A stretch of 64,000 nucleotides of DNA from contig NZ_RQIH01000019.1 of NCBI RefSeq assembly GCF_003939025.1, forward strand, positions 1 to 64,000, written 5' to 3'. This DNA comes from Rhizobium sophoriradicis (GTDB lineage Bacteria > Pseudomonadota > Alphaproteobacteria > Rhizobiales > Rhizobiaceae). The position numbers were made by a program, and so were the translations under genes. The number at the start of each line of letters is the position of its first letter. The stretch's first letter is position 1. Below are positions 34,320 to 42,869 of this stretch, in pieces. The notes beneath the pieces were generated by a model, which saw only the letters and a program-made list of their open reading frames with translations, searched no databases and was not told where the DNA came from.

Positions 34320-35366
34320 ATGCGTTTACTCATTCTCGGCACCGGCGGCATGGCCAACCAGCACGCCGCACGTTTCAAGGCGATCGAAGGCGTCAGCGTC
34401 GTCGGCGGCGTCGATGTCGTTCCGGAGCGGCTCGCGGCCTTCTGCACTGAACACGGCATCGCCAATCATTTCCTCTCGCTCGAGGATGCGCTTGCCTGGG
34501 GCGAGTTCGATGCGGTTGCCAATGTCACGCCCGACAGCATCCACCACCCGACGACGCTGCAAGCGATTGCCGCCGGCAAGCATGTCTTCTGCGAAAAGCC
34601 GCTCGCCACCGATGCTGTCAAGGCCATGGAGATGACCGAGGCGATCGAGCGGGTGGGCAAGGTCGGCATGGTCAACCTCACCTATCGCAATTCGCCGGCG
34701 CTGCAGAAGGGACGGCAGATGGTGCTGGCCGGCGAGATCGGCGCGGTGCGCCATGTCGAGGCGTCGCATCTGCAAAGCTGGCTGGTCGGCCGCCACTGGG
34801 GCGACTGGAAGAGCGAAAGCAAATGGCTCTGGCGGCTGAGCCGGAAGCACGGCTCGAACGGCGCGCTCGGCGATATCGGCATCCACATCGTTGATTTCGC
34901 CTCCTACGGCTCCGGCCTCGAGGTCGCCCACGTGTTCGCGCGGTTGAAAACCTTCGACAAGGCGCCGGATCACAGGATCGGCGAATACGATCTCGACGCC
35001 AATGACAGCTTCACGATGAATGTCGACTTCACCAATGGCGCGATCGGCACGATCCAGGCGACGCGCACCGCCGCCGGCCAGATGGATCAGCTGCGCCTCA
35101 GGGTCTATGGCGAAACCGGCTCGGTCGAGATGATCTACGACACCGGCAATTCGACGCTGCGCGCCTGCATCGGCGAGGACGTGCACACCGCCACCTGGCG
35201 CGACGTGCCCTTCGATCCCGTCGAGACCAATTATCAGCGTTTCGTTCAGGCGGTGCGGGCGGGCAAGACCCAGGAGCCGTCCTTCCGCCGCGCCGCCAAC
35301 ATCCAGAAGGTGCTCGACAAGGCGCTGGCCTCAGACCTCAGCCACAAAGACGAGGCGCTCACTTAG
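34320..35366 (+). CDS. Gfo/Idh/MocA-family sugar dehydrogenase
   Basis: 348 aa; start set by GGAGGAGA directly upstream. The N-terminal Rossmann fold begins LLILGTGGMANQHAARF, and the EKP motif CEKPLATDAV near residue 95 supplies the catalytic lysine. The C-terminal beta-sheet domain includes GALGDIGIHIVDFASYGSGL. Such enzymes oxidise or reduce sugars and inositols with NAD(P). It is divergent from the sugar ABC operon, so its product or substrate is probably the imported sugar. It is convergent with ROK regulator 2, overlapping by 4 nt. Confidence 0.9.
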   Translation: MRLLILGTGGMANQHAARFKAIEGVSVVGGVDVVPERLAAFCTEHGIANHFLSLEDALAWGEFDAVANVTPDSIHHPTTLQAIAAGKHVFCEKPLATDAVKAMEMTEAIERVGKVGMVNLTYRNSPALQKGRQMVLAGEIGAVRHVEASHLQSWLVGRHWGDWKSESKWLWRLSRKHGSNGALGDIGIHIVDFASYGSGLEVAHVFARLKTFDKAPDHRIGEYDLDANDSFTMNVDFTNGAIGTIQATRTAAGQMDQLRLRVYGETGSVEMIYDTGNSTLRACIGEDVHTATWRDVPFDPVETNYQRFVQAVRAGKTQEPSFRRAANIQKVLDKALASDLSHKDEALT

Positions 35367-36502
35367 GCCGAAGCCGGCGGCAACAGCAGCGTGTTGAGGA
35401 AGGGCAGTAGCGCCGCACCCAGCGCCACGCCGCCCCCGCTGAAGCTTGCCGGCCGCATCGGTGAAATCCACGGCGTGATGATCGGGCGCGTCGACGTATC
35501 GCGCCGCTCGATCGAAAGCTGGTGGATCAGCGCTTGGATCACGCCCTGCGGCAGATCTCCGCCGATCATGACGGTGCTCGGGGCGAGGAAACCGGCCATG
35601 GCGATGATCGGATCGAGCAGATGGCCCGCGGCCTCGCGGATCCATTGCGACAGCAAGGGACAGGAGAATTCCTCGCCCTTCAGCAGCCGGGCGAAGTCAT
35701 CGTCGCCGATGCGCGCGCGCAGGGAGCTGAAGCCGACGACGTCATTGAGCTGGACATTGTCCGGCCCGGTCAGCATTTCGCCGATACTGCCCGCCCGCCC
35801 GTGCACGCCGGAATAGGGGACGCCGCGGATGAGGAAGCCCGCCTGCACGTCGTCGTCGATGATGATCATCGCGAGCCCGCCCTCCGGCAGGGCACTGCCG
35901 ATCGTGCGCTCGGCAAGAAGGCCGGCTGTGCATTCGTTCTCGACATAGGGCCGCGCGATCGTCGCCATCGTGGCGATCGCGTCGCTCTCATCCTCCGTCC
36001 ACTCGTTGGCGGCGATGCCGAGCCCGATGACCGGCAGACCGGCATGCCGATCGACCATGTCGCGGACGGCTGCTTGCACCAGCCTGACCTTGTCCGCCGG
36101 GTCCACATCAAAATAAGCCCGCTCATGCACCTGGCCGCTCAGATCGACGAGCACCATCTCGCCGCGCCGCTTGCGAAGCTTGAGCCCGACAGAAAAGGCG
36201 CCTTCCGGCCGCAGCGCAAATTCCGTCGCCGTCGCGCCGCCGCCAAGCCCGATGCGGCGGTTCGAGGTGACGAGCTTCTCCTCCGCCAGCCGCCGCAGAA
36301 TATTGGTGATGCCCGGCCCGGTCAGCCCGCTATGTCGCCCCAGCTCGGTGCGCGTCAGCGGCCCATGCCGGCGGATCGCTTCCAGGATGACGCGAATATT
36401 CCGGTCGGCGATCTCGCCCGACCTCAGACCCACCGTTTTGGCGCGCGGACCGCCCAGCTCCTGGGTGTGAAGCCGACGCGGCCCTGACCGAAGATGCCGC
36501 AT
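35363..36502 (-). CDS. ROK-family transcriptional regulator 2
   Basis: 379 aa from the ATG at 36502 (AGGAAAG upstream); the frame extends to 36595 but with non-conserved sequence. HTH: HGPLTRTELGRHSGLTGPGI, then TNILRRLAEEKLVTSNRR. The ROK domain follows (FSVGLKLRKRRGEMVLVDLS; GLAMIIIDDDVQAGFLIRG; AMAGFLAPSTVMIGGDLPQG). It is the second ROK protein flanking the same sugar locus, and probably controls the Gfo/Idh gene or the transporter. Confidence 0.88.
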   Translation of the reverse strand: MRHLRSGPRRLHTQELGGPRAKTVGLRSGEIADRNIRVILEAIRRHGPLTRTELGRHSGLTGPGITNILRRLAEEKLVTSNRRIGLGGGATATEFALRPEGAFSVGLKLRKRRGEMVLVDLSGQVHERAYFDVDPADKVRLVQAAVRDMVDRHAGLPVIGLGIAANEWTEDESDAIATMATIARPYVENECTAGLLAERTIGSALPEGGLAMIIIDDDVQAGFLIRGVPYSGVHGRAGSIGEMLTGPDNVQLNDVVGFSSLRARIGDDDFARLLKGEEFSCPLLSQWIREAAGHLLDPIIAMAGFLAPSTVMIGGDLPQGVIQALIHQLSIERRDTSTRPIITPWISPMRPASFSGGGVALGAALLPFLNTLLLPPASA

Positions 36503-36667
36503 GACCGTCTTTCCTAGAGCACTATTGCGGTGTGTATCACGCTTGTGGGCGTTCGTAACAGTTTTCTGATCGGTCGGGATGACCAACAGGTTCACTTGCT
36601 CGAAGCCAATCCAGTGTCATCGGGTGTGGCAGCGCGCTGGCGAAGTCCAGAGCATGGAGGTGAAGGC

Positions 36668-37057
36668 TCACGTTCTCCTACAGCCCGTATGCGAGCTGGT
36701 CACCCTGACATCATAGCCGTCAGGATCAATGAGCCGAAAGTCGCGGAGCCCCCAAGGCTGTTGCACAAGATCGGAAAGCGGCCAGCCACTCTCTTCTGCT
36801 GTGCGATAGGTATCCTCAATGTCACCAACGCTCAGGATGATCTCGATGCCGAGGCCAGCTCTCTCGTCGGTTTGGATTCGCAGGGGATGATCGCTAGAAA
36901 GAGCGCTTCGCGAATTGATCGCGATCACAGCGTCGCCGTTTCTGAGCATGGCATATTCTGTGCTTGCTGAACCCTGGACAGCAAAGCCAAGAACCCGCCG
37001 GTAGAAGTCGAGCGATTTTTCAGGCGCTTCGACAAATAGCTCCAATCTCAACTGCAA
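36668..37057 (-). CDS. VOC-superfamily (glyoxalase/bleomycin-resistance-like) protein
   Basis: 129 aa from a TTG at 37057, which has GGAGG 7 nt upstream; a TTG at 37111 is less likely. VOC pattern: LRLELFVEAPEKSLDFYRRV LGF at the start, VGDIEDTYRTAEESGWPL in the middle and the terminal FRLIDPDGYDVRVTS. The missing metal-ligand His near the start suggests a binding or resistance protein rather than glyoxalase I. Isolated gene. Confidence 0.8.
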   Translation of the reverse strand: MQLRLELFVEAPEKSLDFYRRVLGFAVQGSASTEYAMLRNGDAVIAINSRSALSSDHPLRIQTDERAGLGIEIILSVGDIEDTYRTAEESGWPLSDLVQQPWGLRDFRLIDPDGYDVRVTSSHTGCRRT

Positions 37058-37151
37058 CTGATTGCCTCCGTTTTGTCGGCGGTGTTCTAGTGTCACGACT
37101 TTAACTGGCAAGCTTCCCAGGCTTGAAACATTTCGGTGTGGAGGTTCGCGG

Positions 37152-37502
37152 ATGCGCTCGCTGACTGATTTTATTCCCTGGATACTCGCATTGCCGCCCG
37201 CTCTCTGGGAGTTTGCTTATGTGGCCAGACGCTACGGCTGGATCTTGGCTGCCTGCGCTGCCTCAGTTGTCTTCGGCGGGATGTTCTTGTGGATCATTAC
37301 GCTCCAGGGGGTTGCCGAAGTTGTCCAGTATAGCGCTTTCGGCGTCGTGCAAGCGCTCCTTCTCCTGGTGGGGCCTCCTGCTGCTACTGTTCTTGTGGCG
37401 AAGAGGACGGGATTGGCTGCAGGGGTCTTCGCGGGCGTTGTCGTCGGATCCTGCGTGTTTCTCATGACCGCCGCCATCGGAATTGGCATCCACGGGGAGT
37501 GA
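37152..37502 (+). CDS. Small integral membrane protein of unknown function
   Basis: 116 aa from the ATG at 37152, with GGAGG about 9 nt upstream. Three or four membrane segments can be seen (FIPWILALPPALWEFAYVA; GWILAACAASVVFGGMFLWI; FGVVQALLLLVGPPAATVLV; GVFAGVVVGSCVFLMTAAIG). No family recognised. Confidence 0.6.
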   Translation: MRSLTDFIPWILALPPALWEFAYVARRYGWILAACAASVVFGGMFLWIITLQGVAEVVQYSAFGVVQALLLLVGPPAATVLVAKRTGLAAGVFAGVVVGSCVFLMTAAIGIGIHGE

Positions 37503-37690
37503 GACATTGCGAATGCCAGTTGGCCAAAGGTTTACCGAGATGGCGGCGACCGATTAGGAACAAAAGACCCCGGCAAGCCGGGCTTGGCAGATAGTCCACG
37601 GATTGAATGTCAACTCAACCCGGATTGCGCCCGGAATTTTTGCGACTTCCGTGATTGGTCCTGGCGCGCTCTTTCGAGCAGCGTTTGCTT

Positions 37691-37879
37691 CTAGTAGCTG
37701 CAGGGACGATCGTTGCCAAAGCCGTCGCGGCAGGCAGGTCTGAGGCCATAGTCGACGCTGCCATATCCGACCGAGCCGGTTTGCACCGAGTCGGTTGAGC
37801 TGGTCGTGCAGGAGGGCAACGAGACGGCAACCGCGATGACGGCTGCGACGGCTGCCAATGATTTGCGAATCTGCAACAT
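37691..37879 (-). CDS. Small putative lipoprotein
   Basis: 62 aa. A signal sequence MLQIRKSLAAVAAVIAVAVS ends in the lipobox LPSC (Cys24), followed by a Ser/Thr/Gly-rich mature part GSVGYGSVDYGLRPACRDGF ending CSY. Likely a short lipid-anchored envelope protein; function unknown. Confidence 0.65.
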   Translation of the reverse strand: MLQIRKSLAAVAAVIAVAVSLPSCTTSSTDSVQTGSVGYGSVDYGLRPACRDGFGNDRPCSY

Positions 37880-38202
37880 CCCTACCCCTCCTCATCGCCA
37901 GCCGAGAGCCGGCGTCGTCAGTGTGATGACCGCGCAGATAGGCCGATGCGGCGATCGGTAAACTGTTGCGCCCGATCAAGATTCCGTTATTCGTTGAAAG
38001 GCGTTGGCTTTCTGCCTTGCCCATCCGAGCCAATGATACTGATGGTCGCGTTGCATGACCTCAACAATGCTCCCAACCCGCCGAGGACTCGGATCCTTTC
38101 AAGCCGCCTGCTTTTCCACAGGACTTACACAGGCGCGATTGTCTTGGGCCACGATTCTAGACAAGTGTCTCGGCGGAGCTTCGGTGCTAAGGCGACCTGA
38201 AC
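37880..38202. other. Non-coding stretch, nothing recognised
   Basis: The 323 bp between the small lipoprotein and the TauE/SafE gene (divergent starts) show no conserved ORF, repeat or clear promoter. It presumably contains both promoters. Confidence 0.6.
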
Positions 38203-38952
38203 ATGTACGATATTATTCTTCTTTTCCTGGCCGGCTTGTTGGCAGGCAGCATGAATGCGCTGGCGGGCGGCGGGTCGTTCGTATCCCTGCCTGCTCTGAT
38301 ATCGGTCGGAGTGCCGTCGGTTGCCGCAAACGCGACAAGCACTTTAGCCTTGTTTCCCGGCGGTATGGCGAGCTCGTGGGTCTACCGTGATGGGGTTGGG
38401 AGTGTGTGCGGTATCAATGTCGTGGCCATTGCTATCGTGACGGTGTTGGGTGGTGTGGCCGGAAGTGTTCTATTACTTCTAACCCCCTCCAGGATCTTCG
38501 ATGGAATGCTGCCATGGCTTTTGCTGGTGGCGACATTGATGCTGGCTGCAGGGCCAAGGCTCAGCGCCAAGCTGCAGACGCAGGCACATCCGAGTGTTCT
38601 GGCCTTCGCGACGGTCCAGTTCTTTCTCGGTCTTTATGGCGGCTATTTCGGCGGCGCGGTGGGCCTTATGATGCTCGCGGCATGGAGCGTGCTCGGGGGC
38701 GGGGAGATCAAGAGCCTGAATCCGACAAGAATGGTAATGGTAACTGCCGCAAACGCGGTCGCCGTCGTCGTCTTCGTACTGGCCGGGGCGATCGTATGGC
38801 AACAGTGCATTTCCATGACGTTCGGAGCCGTCATCGGCGGGTGGATCGGAGCGCATGTCGGACGCAGGCTGCCGTCATCGATCGTCCGGATGCTAACCCT
38901 CGCGGTCGCCCTTTTGACGACCGCGGTATTCTTTTCGCGAGCTTATCTTTGA
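38203..38952 (+). CDS. TauE/SafE-family membrane exporter
   Basis: 249 aa with about eight membrane segments. Family signatures: LLAGSMNALAGGGSFVSLPA near residue 12 and the repeat-half counterpart FLGLYGGYFGGAVGLMMLAA near 140. Family members export sulfite or other small organosulfur anions. No sulfur gene lies nearby, so substrate is open. The ribosome-binding site is weak. Confidence 0.88.
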   Translation: MYDIILLFLAGLLAGSMNALAGGGSFVSLPALISVGVPSVAANATSTLALFPGGMASSWVYRDGVGSVCGINVVAIAIVTVLGGVAGSVLLLLTPSRIFDGMLPWLLLVATLMLAAGPRLSAKLQTQAHPSVLAFATVQFFLGLYGGYFGGAVGLMMLAAWSVLGGGEIKSLNPTRMVMVTAANAVAVVVFVLAGAIVWQQCISMTFGAVIGGWIGAHVGRRLPSSIVRMLTLAVALLTTAVFFSRAYL

Positions 38953-39110
38953 GCGGAGGTCCGGGACCCTCGACCATCTGAGGAACTTAAATCCGGCGTT
39001 CCGATTGGAAGCGCCCCTCAGCGCGGCATCATGTTCGTCCATGCCGGCTTCGCCATCGTCGTTGGCGGACAGCTCGATCAAGCCGGACTGTCAACACGAC
39101 CGGTTGAACT

Positions 39111-40139
39111 TCAGTCAGGCTGCGGCTCGCGGTCAGCCCGGTATCGTCGGTTCCCGGGCTCCTGGCTTGCGCGGGATTCGACTTCTTCAGCAAGGCGATC
39201 CTTGATGTCGTCGTGGGCGTCGGATGCAACCGCGACCGCGTGTTGATAGGCGTTTGAAGCCATGGCGGTGCCCTGATCGACAAGTTCAGAGGTCTGTTCG
39301 CTTATCGCTTCCTTGGTGGCATCCGATGCTTCGCCAGCGAGTTCATCTTCAATTTCGGTGCTCGGAAGTGCCGCGCCGATCGCGGCTCCGACTGCAAAAG
39401 CCAATGCGCCGCCGACCAGCGGTTGATCGCGGAACTGGTGGAGGATCATTGCATTGAGCTTGTTTGTCTGTTCGTGCAGGTTCGTTACAGCAGAAGAGGC
39501 CTGGTCGGCGAGCGCACTCGCCGTTCCCGTCGCGCGGTCGGAAACGCCTTGCACGGCAGTCTTGGCTTGCTCCCACTTTTCGGCGGCCCAACCGGATGCA
39601 GCGTCCAGGACAGCCCCGCTCTCATCGACAATCTGGTCGACCCGCTTGCCGCTGGCATCGACGAAACCGCGATAGGTCTGGCCCGTTTCATCGACAAAAT
39701 GACCCGCGCGGCGTCCCGTTTCATCAGTGAGAGCCTTCAGCGTCTTGCCGGTGCTGTCGGAGAAATGGCTGTATCGAACGCCCCCGACGGAGGTCGGCGG
39801 CCCAAGGCGGCGCACAGGCCCCTGAACGGGATAGAGGTCGTATTCCGGCTCGGTTGAGTTCGTTGAACCGGTCGCCGATGAAGGAGTGCCTTTGGCCATA
39901 AGCCAGGCGAGACCGACGCCCATCAGCGCCACCGGAAGCGGATTTTCCTTAAGCGCTCGGCCGAGGTTTCCGATGAACTCGCTGCCGCCGCTGTTTTTGG
40001 CGTAGGCGATAACCTCGTCGACCAGTTGGCCGGGTGACATGCGCTCCTGGATCGCGTTGATACGTTCCCCAAGTCGCTGGCGATCTTGGTCGATTTCGCG
40101 CTGAAGCTGCAGCGACGACTTGTCTGAAGACGTTTCCAT
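39111..40139 (-). CDS. DUF3618-family envelope/stress protein
   Basis: 342 aa. The N-terminal DUF3618 region reads LQLQREIDQDRQRLGERINA, then IQERMSPGQLVDEVIAY, followed by the membrane-proximal LKENPLPVALMGVGLAWLMA. The middle contains repeated amphipathic segments (GQTYRGFVDASGKRVDQIVD; GRRAGHFVDETG) and a second hydrophobic segment (VGGALAFAVGAAIGAALPST). Last of a three-gene operon; its start overlaps the preceding stop by 1 nt. Function unknown; co-occurrence with the next two genes points to envelope maintenance in stress. Confidence 0.85.
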   Translation of the reverse strand: METSSDKSSLQLQREIDQDRQRLGERINAIQERMSPGQLVDEVIAYAKNSGGSEFIGNLGRALKENPLPVALMGVGLAWLMAKGTPSSATGSTNSTEPEYDLYPVQGPVRRLGPPTSVGGVRYSHFSDSTGKTLKALTDETGRRAGHFVDETGQTYRGFVDASGKRVDQIVDESGAVLDAASGWAAEKWEQAKTAVQGVSDRATGTASALADQASSAVTNLHEQTNKLNAMILHQFRDQPLVGGALAFAVGAAIGAALPSTEIEDELAGEASDATKEAISEQTSELVDQGTAMASNAYQHAVAVASDAHDDIKDRLAEEVESRASQEPGNRRYRADREPQPD

Positions 40140-40555
40140 CAGAGTTTATCCTTCACGGTTTGCACGTCTCGACGAAGCGAAGTCGTGGTGCGTTCAAGGG
40201 CCAGATTGCTGCGACGGAAAGCGGCAAGGCCCCGCCGGATCATGATCCAGGCAATAAGGCCGATGACGATGCTGACGATGATCGCAGCGAGCGCACTGGC
40301 CGTAGGCTCGCTGAACCCTTGCGCCACGAACAGCGCCGCGACACCGCTGACGACGGCGCTCAACAGCACGCCGACGGCACCGATTGCCAGGATCGTTCCT
40401 ATCAGCAGGATTTCGACGCCGCTTACGGCGGCAGAGAGCTTCTCCGATGCTTCCGCTTTGGCGAGGTCGATCTCCTTGCGCAGCAGACCAGTAACGTCAC
40501 TCAAAAGCCCGCCGATCAGCTCGGCCAATGGTGTGTTTTCAGCTGGCTTAACCAT
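40139..40555 (-). CDS. Phage-holin-family (DUF1469-like) membrane protein
   Basis: 138 aa from the ATG at 40555 (AAGGAC upstream). An amphipathic N-terminus (LAELIGGLLSDVTGLLRKEI, DLAKAEASEKL) precedes two membrane hairpin segments (VEILLIGTILAIGAVGVLLS; ALAAIIVSIVIGLIAWIMIR) and a basic tail. This matches the holin superfamily III-like proteins that bacteria encode outside prophages. Its start overlaps the preceding gene by 8 nt. Not evidence of a prophage. Confidence 0.82.
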   Translation of the reverse strand: MVKPAENTPLAELIGGLLSDVTGLLRKEIDLAKAEASEKLSAAVSGVEILLIGTILAIGAVGVLLSAVVSGVAALFVAQGFSEPTASALAAIIVSIVIGLIAWIMIRRGLAAFRRSNLALERTTTSLRRDVQTVKDKL

Positions 40556-41084
40556 TTTGGTTGTCCTTGCTTCCCGAAACGAATGCCGGTGCAGACGGAG
40601 CAGTTGTCCGAGCCTTGTCATTCTGTGCTTTGTCGGACCGTTTGGCGGAGGCGGTCAGAAACCGGCTTGCAGTCAGCCCGGCGAGGGCGGCAATTCCCAG
40701 AAATGCGATCGGCTGCCTGCGACCGAAATCCTCAGCCAGGATAGCCATCTCCCCGAGGTCCTTGTCCTCCACCCTTCTTGCCGCGCTGGCAACGCTGCGA
40801 CCGAGTTCCCGAGCGTAGCGGCCGACGTGCCGCTGATCGGAGCTTTCGAGCTCCGCCCCTACCTTCTCCAACGCGGTTGCAATTCCGCTCAGCTGGTGAG
40901 CGGCAAAGTGCACCTGCTCGGAAACCACCTCCTTTGCCTTATCCAGGCCGGCGTCGGATGCCTCCTTCACCATCTCCTTGGTCGCGCTGATATCGTCGCT
41001 GATCTTGTCTTTCAGCTCAGTGGTCGGAGAGGCGTCCGCAGGCCGACTGCGTTCTCCTTCCGGCGCGGAAAATACGTCAGTCAT
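40548..41084 (-). CDS. Nutrient-deprivation-induced-type protein
   Basis: 178 aa from the ATG at 41084, with GGAGG 6 nt upstream; the open frame extends far upstream without support. Long helical segment (LKDKISDDISATKEMVKEAS, then DAGLDKAKEVVSEQVHFAAH) and a C-terminal membrane segment (QPIAFLGIAALAGLTASRFL). It resembles rhizobial proteins annotated as nutrient-deprivation-induced. First gene of the operon with the holin-like and DUF3618 proteins. The module likely acts at the inner membrane. Confidence 0.75.
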   Translation of the reverse strand: MTDVFSAPEGERSRPADASPTTELKDKISDDISATKEMVKEASDAGLDKAKEVVSEQVHFAAHQLSGIATALEKVGAELESSDQRHVGRYARELGRSVASAARRVEDKDLGEMAILAEDFGRRQPIAFLGIAALAGLTASRFLTASAKRSDKAQNDKARTTAPSAPAFVSGSKDNQNG

Positions 41085-41242
41085 TGAGGCCTCCATGGCT
41101 TGTAATGTGTGCCAGCGCCGAACCTCAATCTTCCCGCTTTGTTCCAGCAGGGTAAGAAGTTCCTCGTCTCCTTCTTCGGTGAGGGCGATTTTGACGCGCG
41201 AGGATGTTAGTCCGAAGCTTCTCCTCAGCCGATGGTTGCGAT

Positions 41243-42331
41243 CTAAAACGCCAGTCGCAGCTGCGGTTCTGTTCCTGGGGCCCGCCGTTCCAGCGACGAC
41301 AGAGTAATGCCGAGCAGCCGGATGCCCTTTGGCGGCGGAAAAATCGGCGCCAGCAGCAGGCTGATTATCTCTTCGAGGTCCGTGATCGCCGGCAAGAGGC
41401 CCGGAACTGTCTTGCTGCGGGTGATCTGATTGAAGTCGGCATATTTGATCTTCAGCGTCACCGTCTTGGCGCCGATCCCATTGGCCTCGCAATAGCCCCA
41501 CACCTTTTCGATCAGCGGCTGAAGACCTTCGCGGGCCGGCTCGTAGGCATGGAGGTCTTTTGAGAAGGTATCCTCGGCGCCGACGGATTTGCGCACCCGG
41601 TCCGGCTTGACCTGGCGCTCGTCGATGCCGCGGGCGATACCATGGAAATAGGGTCCTGACTTCCCGAAATGCTCCACTAGGAATTCCAGCGTCTTTCCCT
41701 TGAGGTCGGCGCCGGTATCGATCCCGAGCCGGTGCATCTTTTCGGCCGTTGCCGGGCCGACGCCATGGAATTTCTTGACGGGGAGGGCCTCGACGAAGGC
41801 CGGCCCGTTCTTCGGTGTGATGACGGCCTGGCCGTTCGGCTTGTTAAGGTCGCTCGCCATCTTGGCCAGGAACTTGTTGTAGGAAATCCCGGCCGATGCG
41901 TTGAGGCCGGTGACTTGCTTGATCCTGGCGCGGATCTCCGTCGCAATTTCGGTGGCGATTTCCATGCCCTTGAGGTTGTCTGTGACATCGAGATAGGCTT
42001 CGTCGAGTGAAAGCGGCTCGATCAACGGCGTGTATTCGGCAAAGATCTCACGAATTTGCTGCGACACGGCTTTGTAGACGTCGAAGCGCGGCGGCACGAA
42101 AATCAGGTCCGGACATTTCCGCTTGGCGGTGACTGACGGCATGGCCGAGTGGACGCCGTAGACCCGTGCCTCGTAGCTTGCTGCCGCCACCACGCCGCGA
42201 GCGGCCGATCCGCCAACGGCAATCGGTTTGTCCCGCAAGTCTCGATTGTCGCGCTGCTCGACCGACGCATAAAACGCATCCATGTCGATGTGGACGATCT
42301 TTCGGATTGGCGTTGCACTCATCTCGTTCAT
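41243..42331 (-). CDS. dinB: DNA polymerase IV (Y family, DinB)
   Basis: 362 aa. Catalytic acidic residues are in HIDMDAFYASVEQ near residue 15 and PLSLDEAYLDVTDN near 105. A palm/finger region with KPIAVGGSAARGVVAAASYE, an HhH thumb (FHGVGPATAEKMHRLGI) and the little-finger domain follow. The C-terminus QLRLAF is a beta-clamp-binding peptide. Error-prone translesion polymerase. It neighbours ligD, so both plasmid-borne genes serve DNA damage tolerance and repair. Confidence 0.95.
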   Translation of the reverse strand: MNEMSATPIRKIVHIDMDAFYASVEQRDNRDLRDKPIAVGGSAARGVVAAASYEARVYGVHSAMPSVTAKRKCPDLIFVPPRFDVYKAVSQQIREIFAEYTPLIEPLSLDEAYLDVTDNLKGMEIATEIATEIRARIKQVTGLNASAGISYNKFLAKMASDLNKPNGQAVITPKNGPAFVEALPVKKFHGVGPATAEKMHRLGIDTGADLKGKTLEFLVEHFGKSGPYFHGIARGIDERQVKPDRVRKSVGAEDTFSKDLHAYEPAREGLQPLIEKVWGYCEANGIGAKTVTLKIKYADFNQITRSKTVPGLLPAITDLEEIISLLLAPIFPPPKGIRLLGITLSSLERRAPGTEPQLRLAF

Positions 42332-42512
42332 GGCCGCTTCAGCGATCGCAATGGCATCGGCACCTGGAGATATTTACGCCGAAACAAAAAGAGAACATAG
42401 CAGGCTTCAACGCGAGATCAACCATTTCGACAGGCGCCTTGATCCTTCCGTCGAAACCACCAGCCTCCGCAGGCGTTCTCACCCTGTGGAAATCGATCTC
42501 AGGAGACCCCCG

Positions 42513-42821
42513 ATGGCGGACGACAGCACCATGACGATCAGAGCGATCTTTGAAACGCGAGAGGCAGCCGATCTCGCCGTCGAACATCTGGTTCAGCAGC
42601 ACGGTATCGCGAGGCCCGACATTTTCATCCAGTCGGCGACCGATCGCAACACCGCCGGCTCGGCGCCATCGGGTGGCGACGTTTCACATAACGATGGCGT
42701 CCGTCGCGACGCTCCGCTCGAAGGCGAGATCGAGGTTTCGGCCGATATCGCATCCAGTCAGCTCGCCGCCGTCCAGCGCAGTCTTGGAGATGCCGGCGCA
42801 CTGCGGGTTTCACAGCGCTGA
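42513..42821 (+). CDS. Small soluble protein with ferredoxin-like fold, YflT-like
   Basis: 102 aa from the ATG at 42513, with AGGAGA 7 nt upstream; the frame is open to 42282 but that part overlaps the dinB start on the other strand. The N-terminal TIRAIFETREAADLAVEHLV has the pattern of a beta-alpha-beta domain seen in YflT-type general stress proteins. The middle is Ser/Gly/Asp-rich and the end EVSADIASSQLAAVQRSLGD repeats the helical pattern. It is 48 nt upstream of ligD and probably co-transcribed. Confidence 0.6.
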   Translation: MADDSTMTIRAIFETREAADLAVEHLVQQHGIARPDIFIQSATDRNTAGSAPSGGDVSHNDGVRRDAPLEGEIEVSADIASSQLAAVQRSLGDAGALRVSQR

Positions 42822-42869
42822 GCGGAAAGGAAGCTGGCGCTGGTCTACGTTGATAGGAGTCACAGGTTC

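Noticed and set aside
36668..37057. Active glyoxalase I
   Set aside because: The VOC fold is clear, but the metal-ligand pattern of glyoxalase I is not complete, so only the superfamily is named.
37554..38033. 159-codon frame over the small lipoprotein gene
   Set aside because: It lacks any family pattern; the shorter frame 37691-37879 has a proper lipoprotein signal and is preferred.
40139..40555. Holin-family gene as sign of a prophage
   Set aside because: No other phage gene is near; the gene is coupled to stress/envelope genes and belongs to a family common outside phages.
42282..42512. N-terminal extension of the YflT-like protein
   Set aside because: It overlaps the dinB start on the other strand; AGGAGA just before the ATG at 42513 marks the true start.
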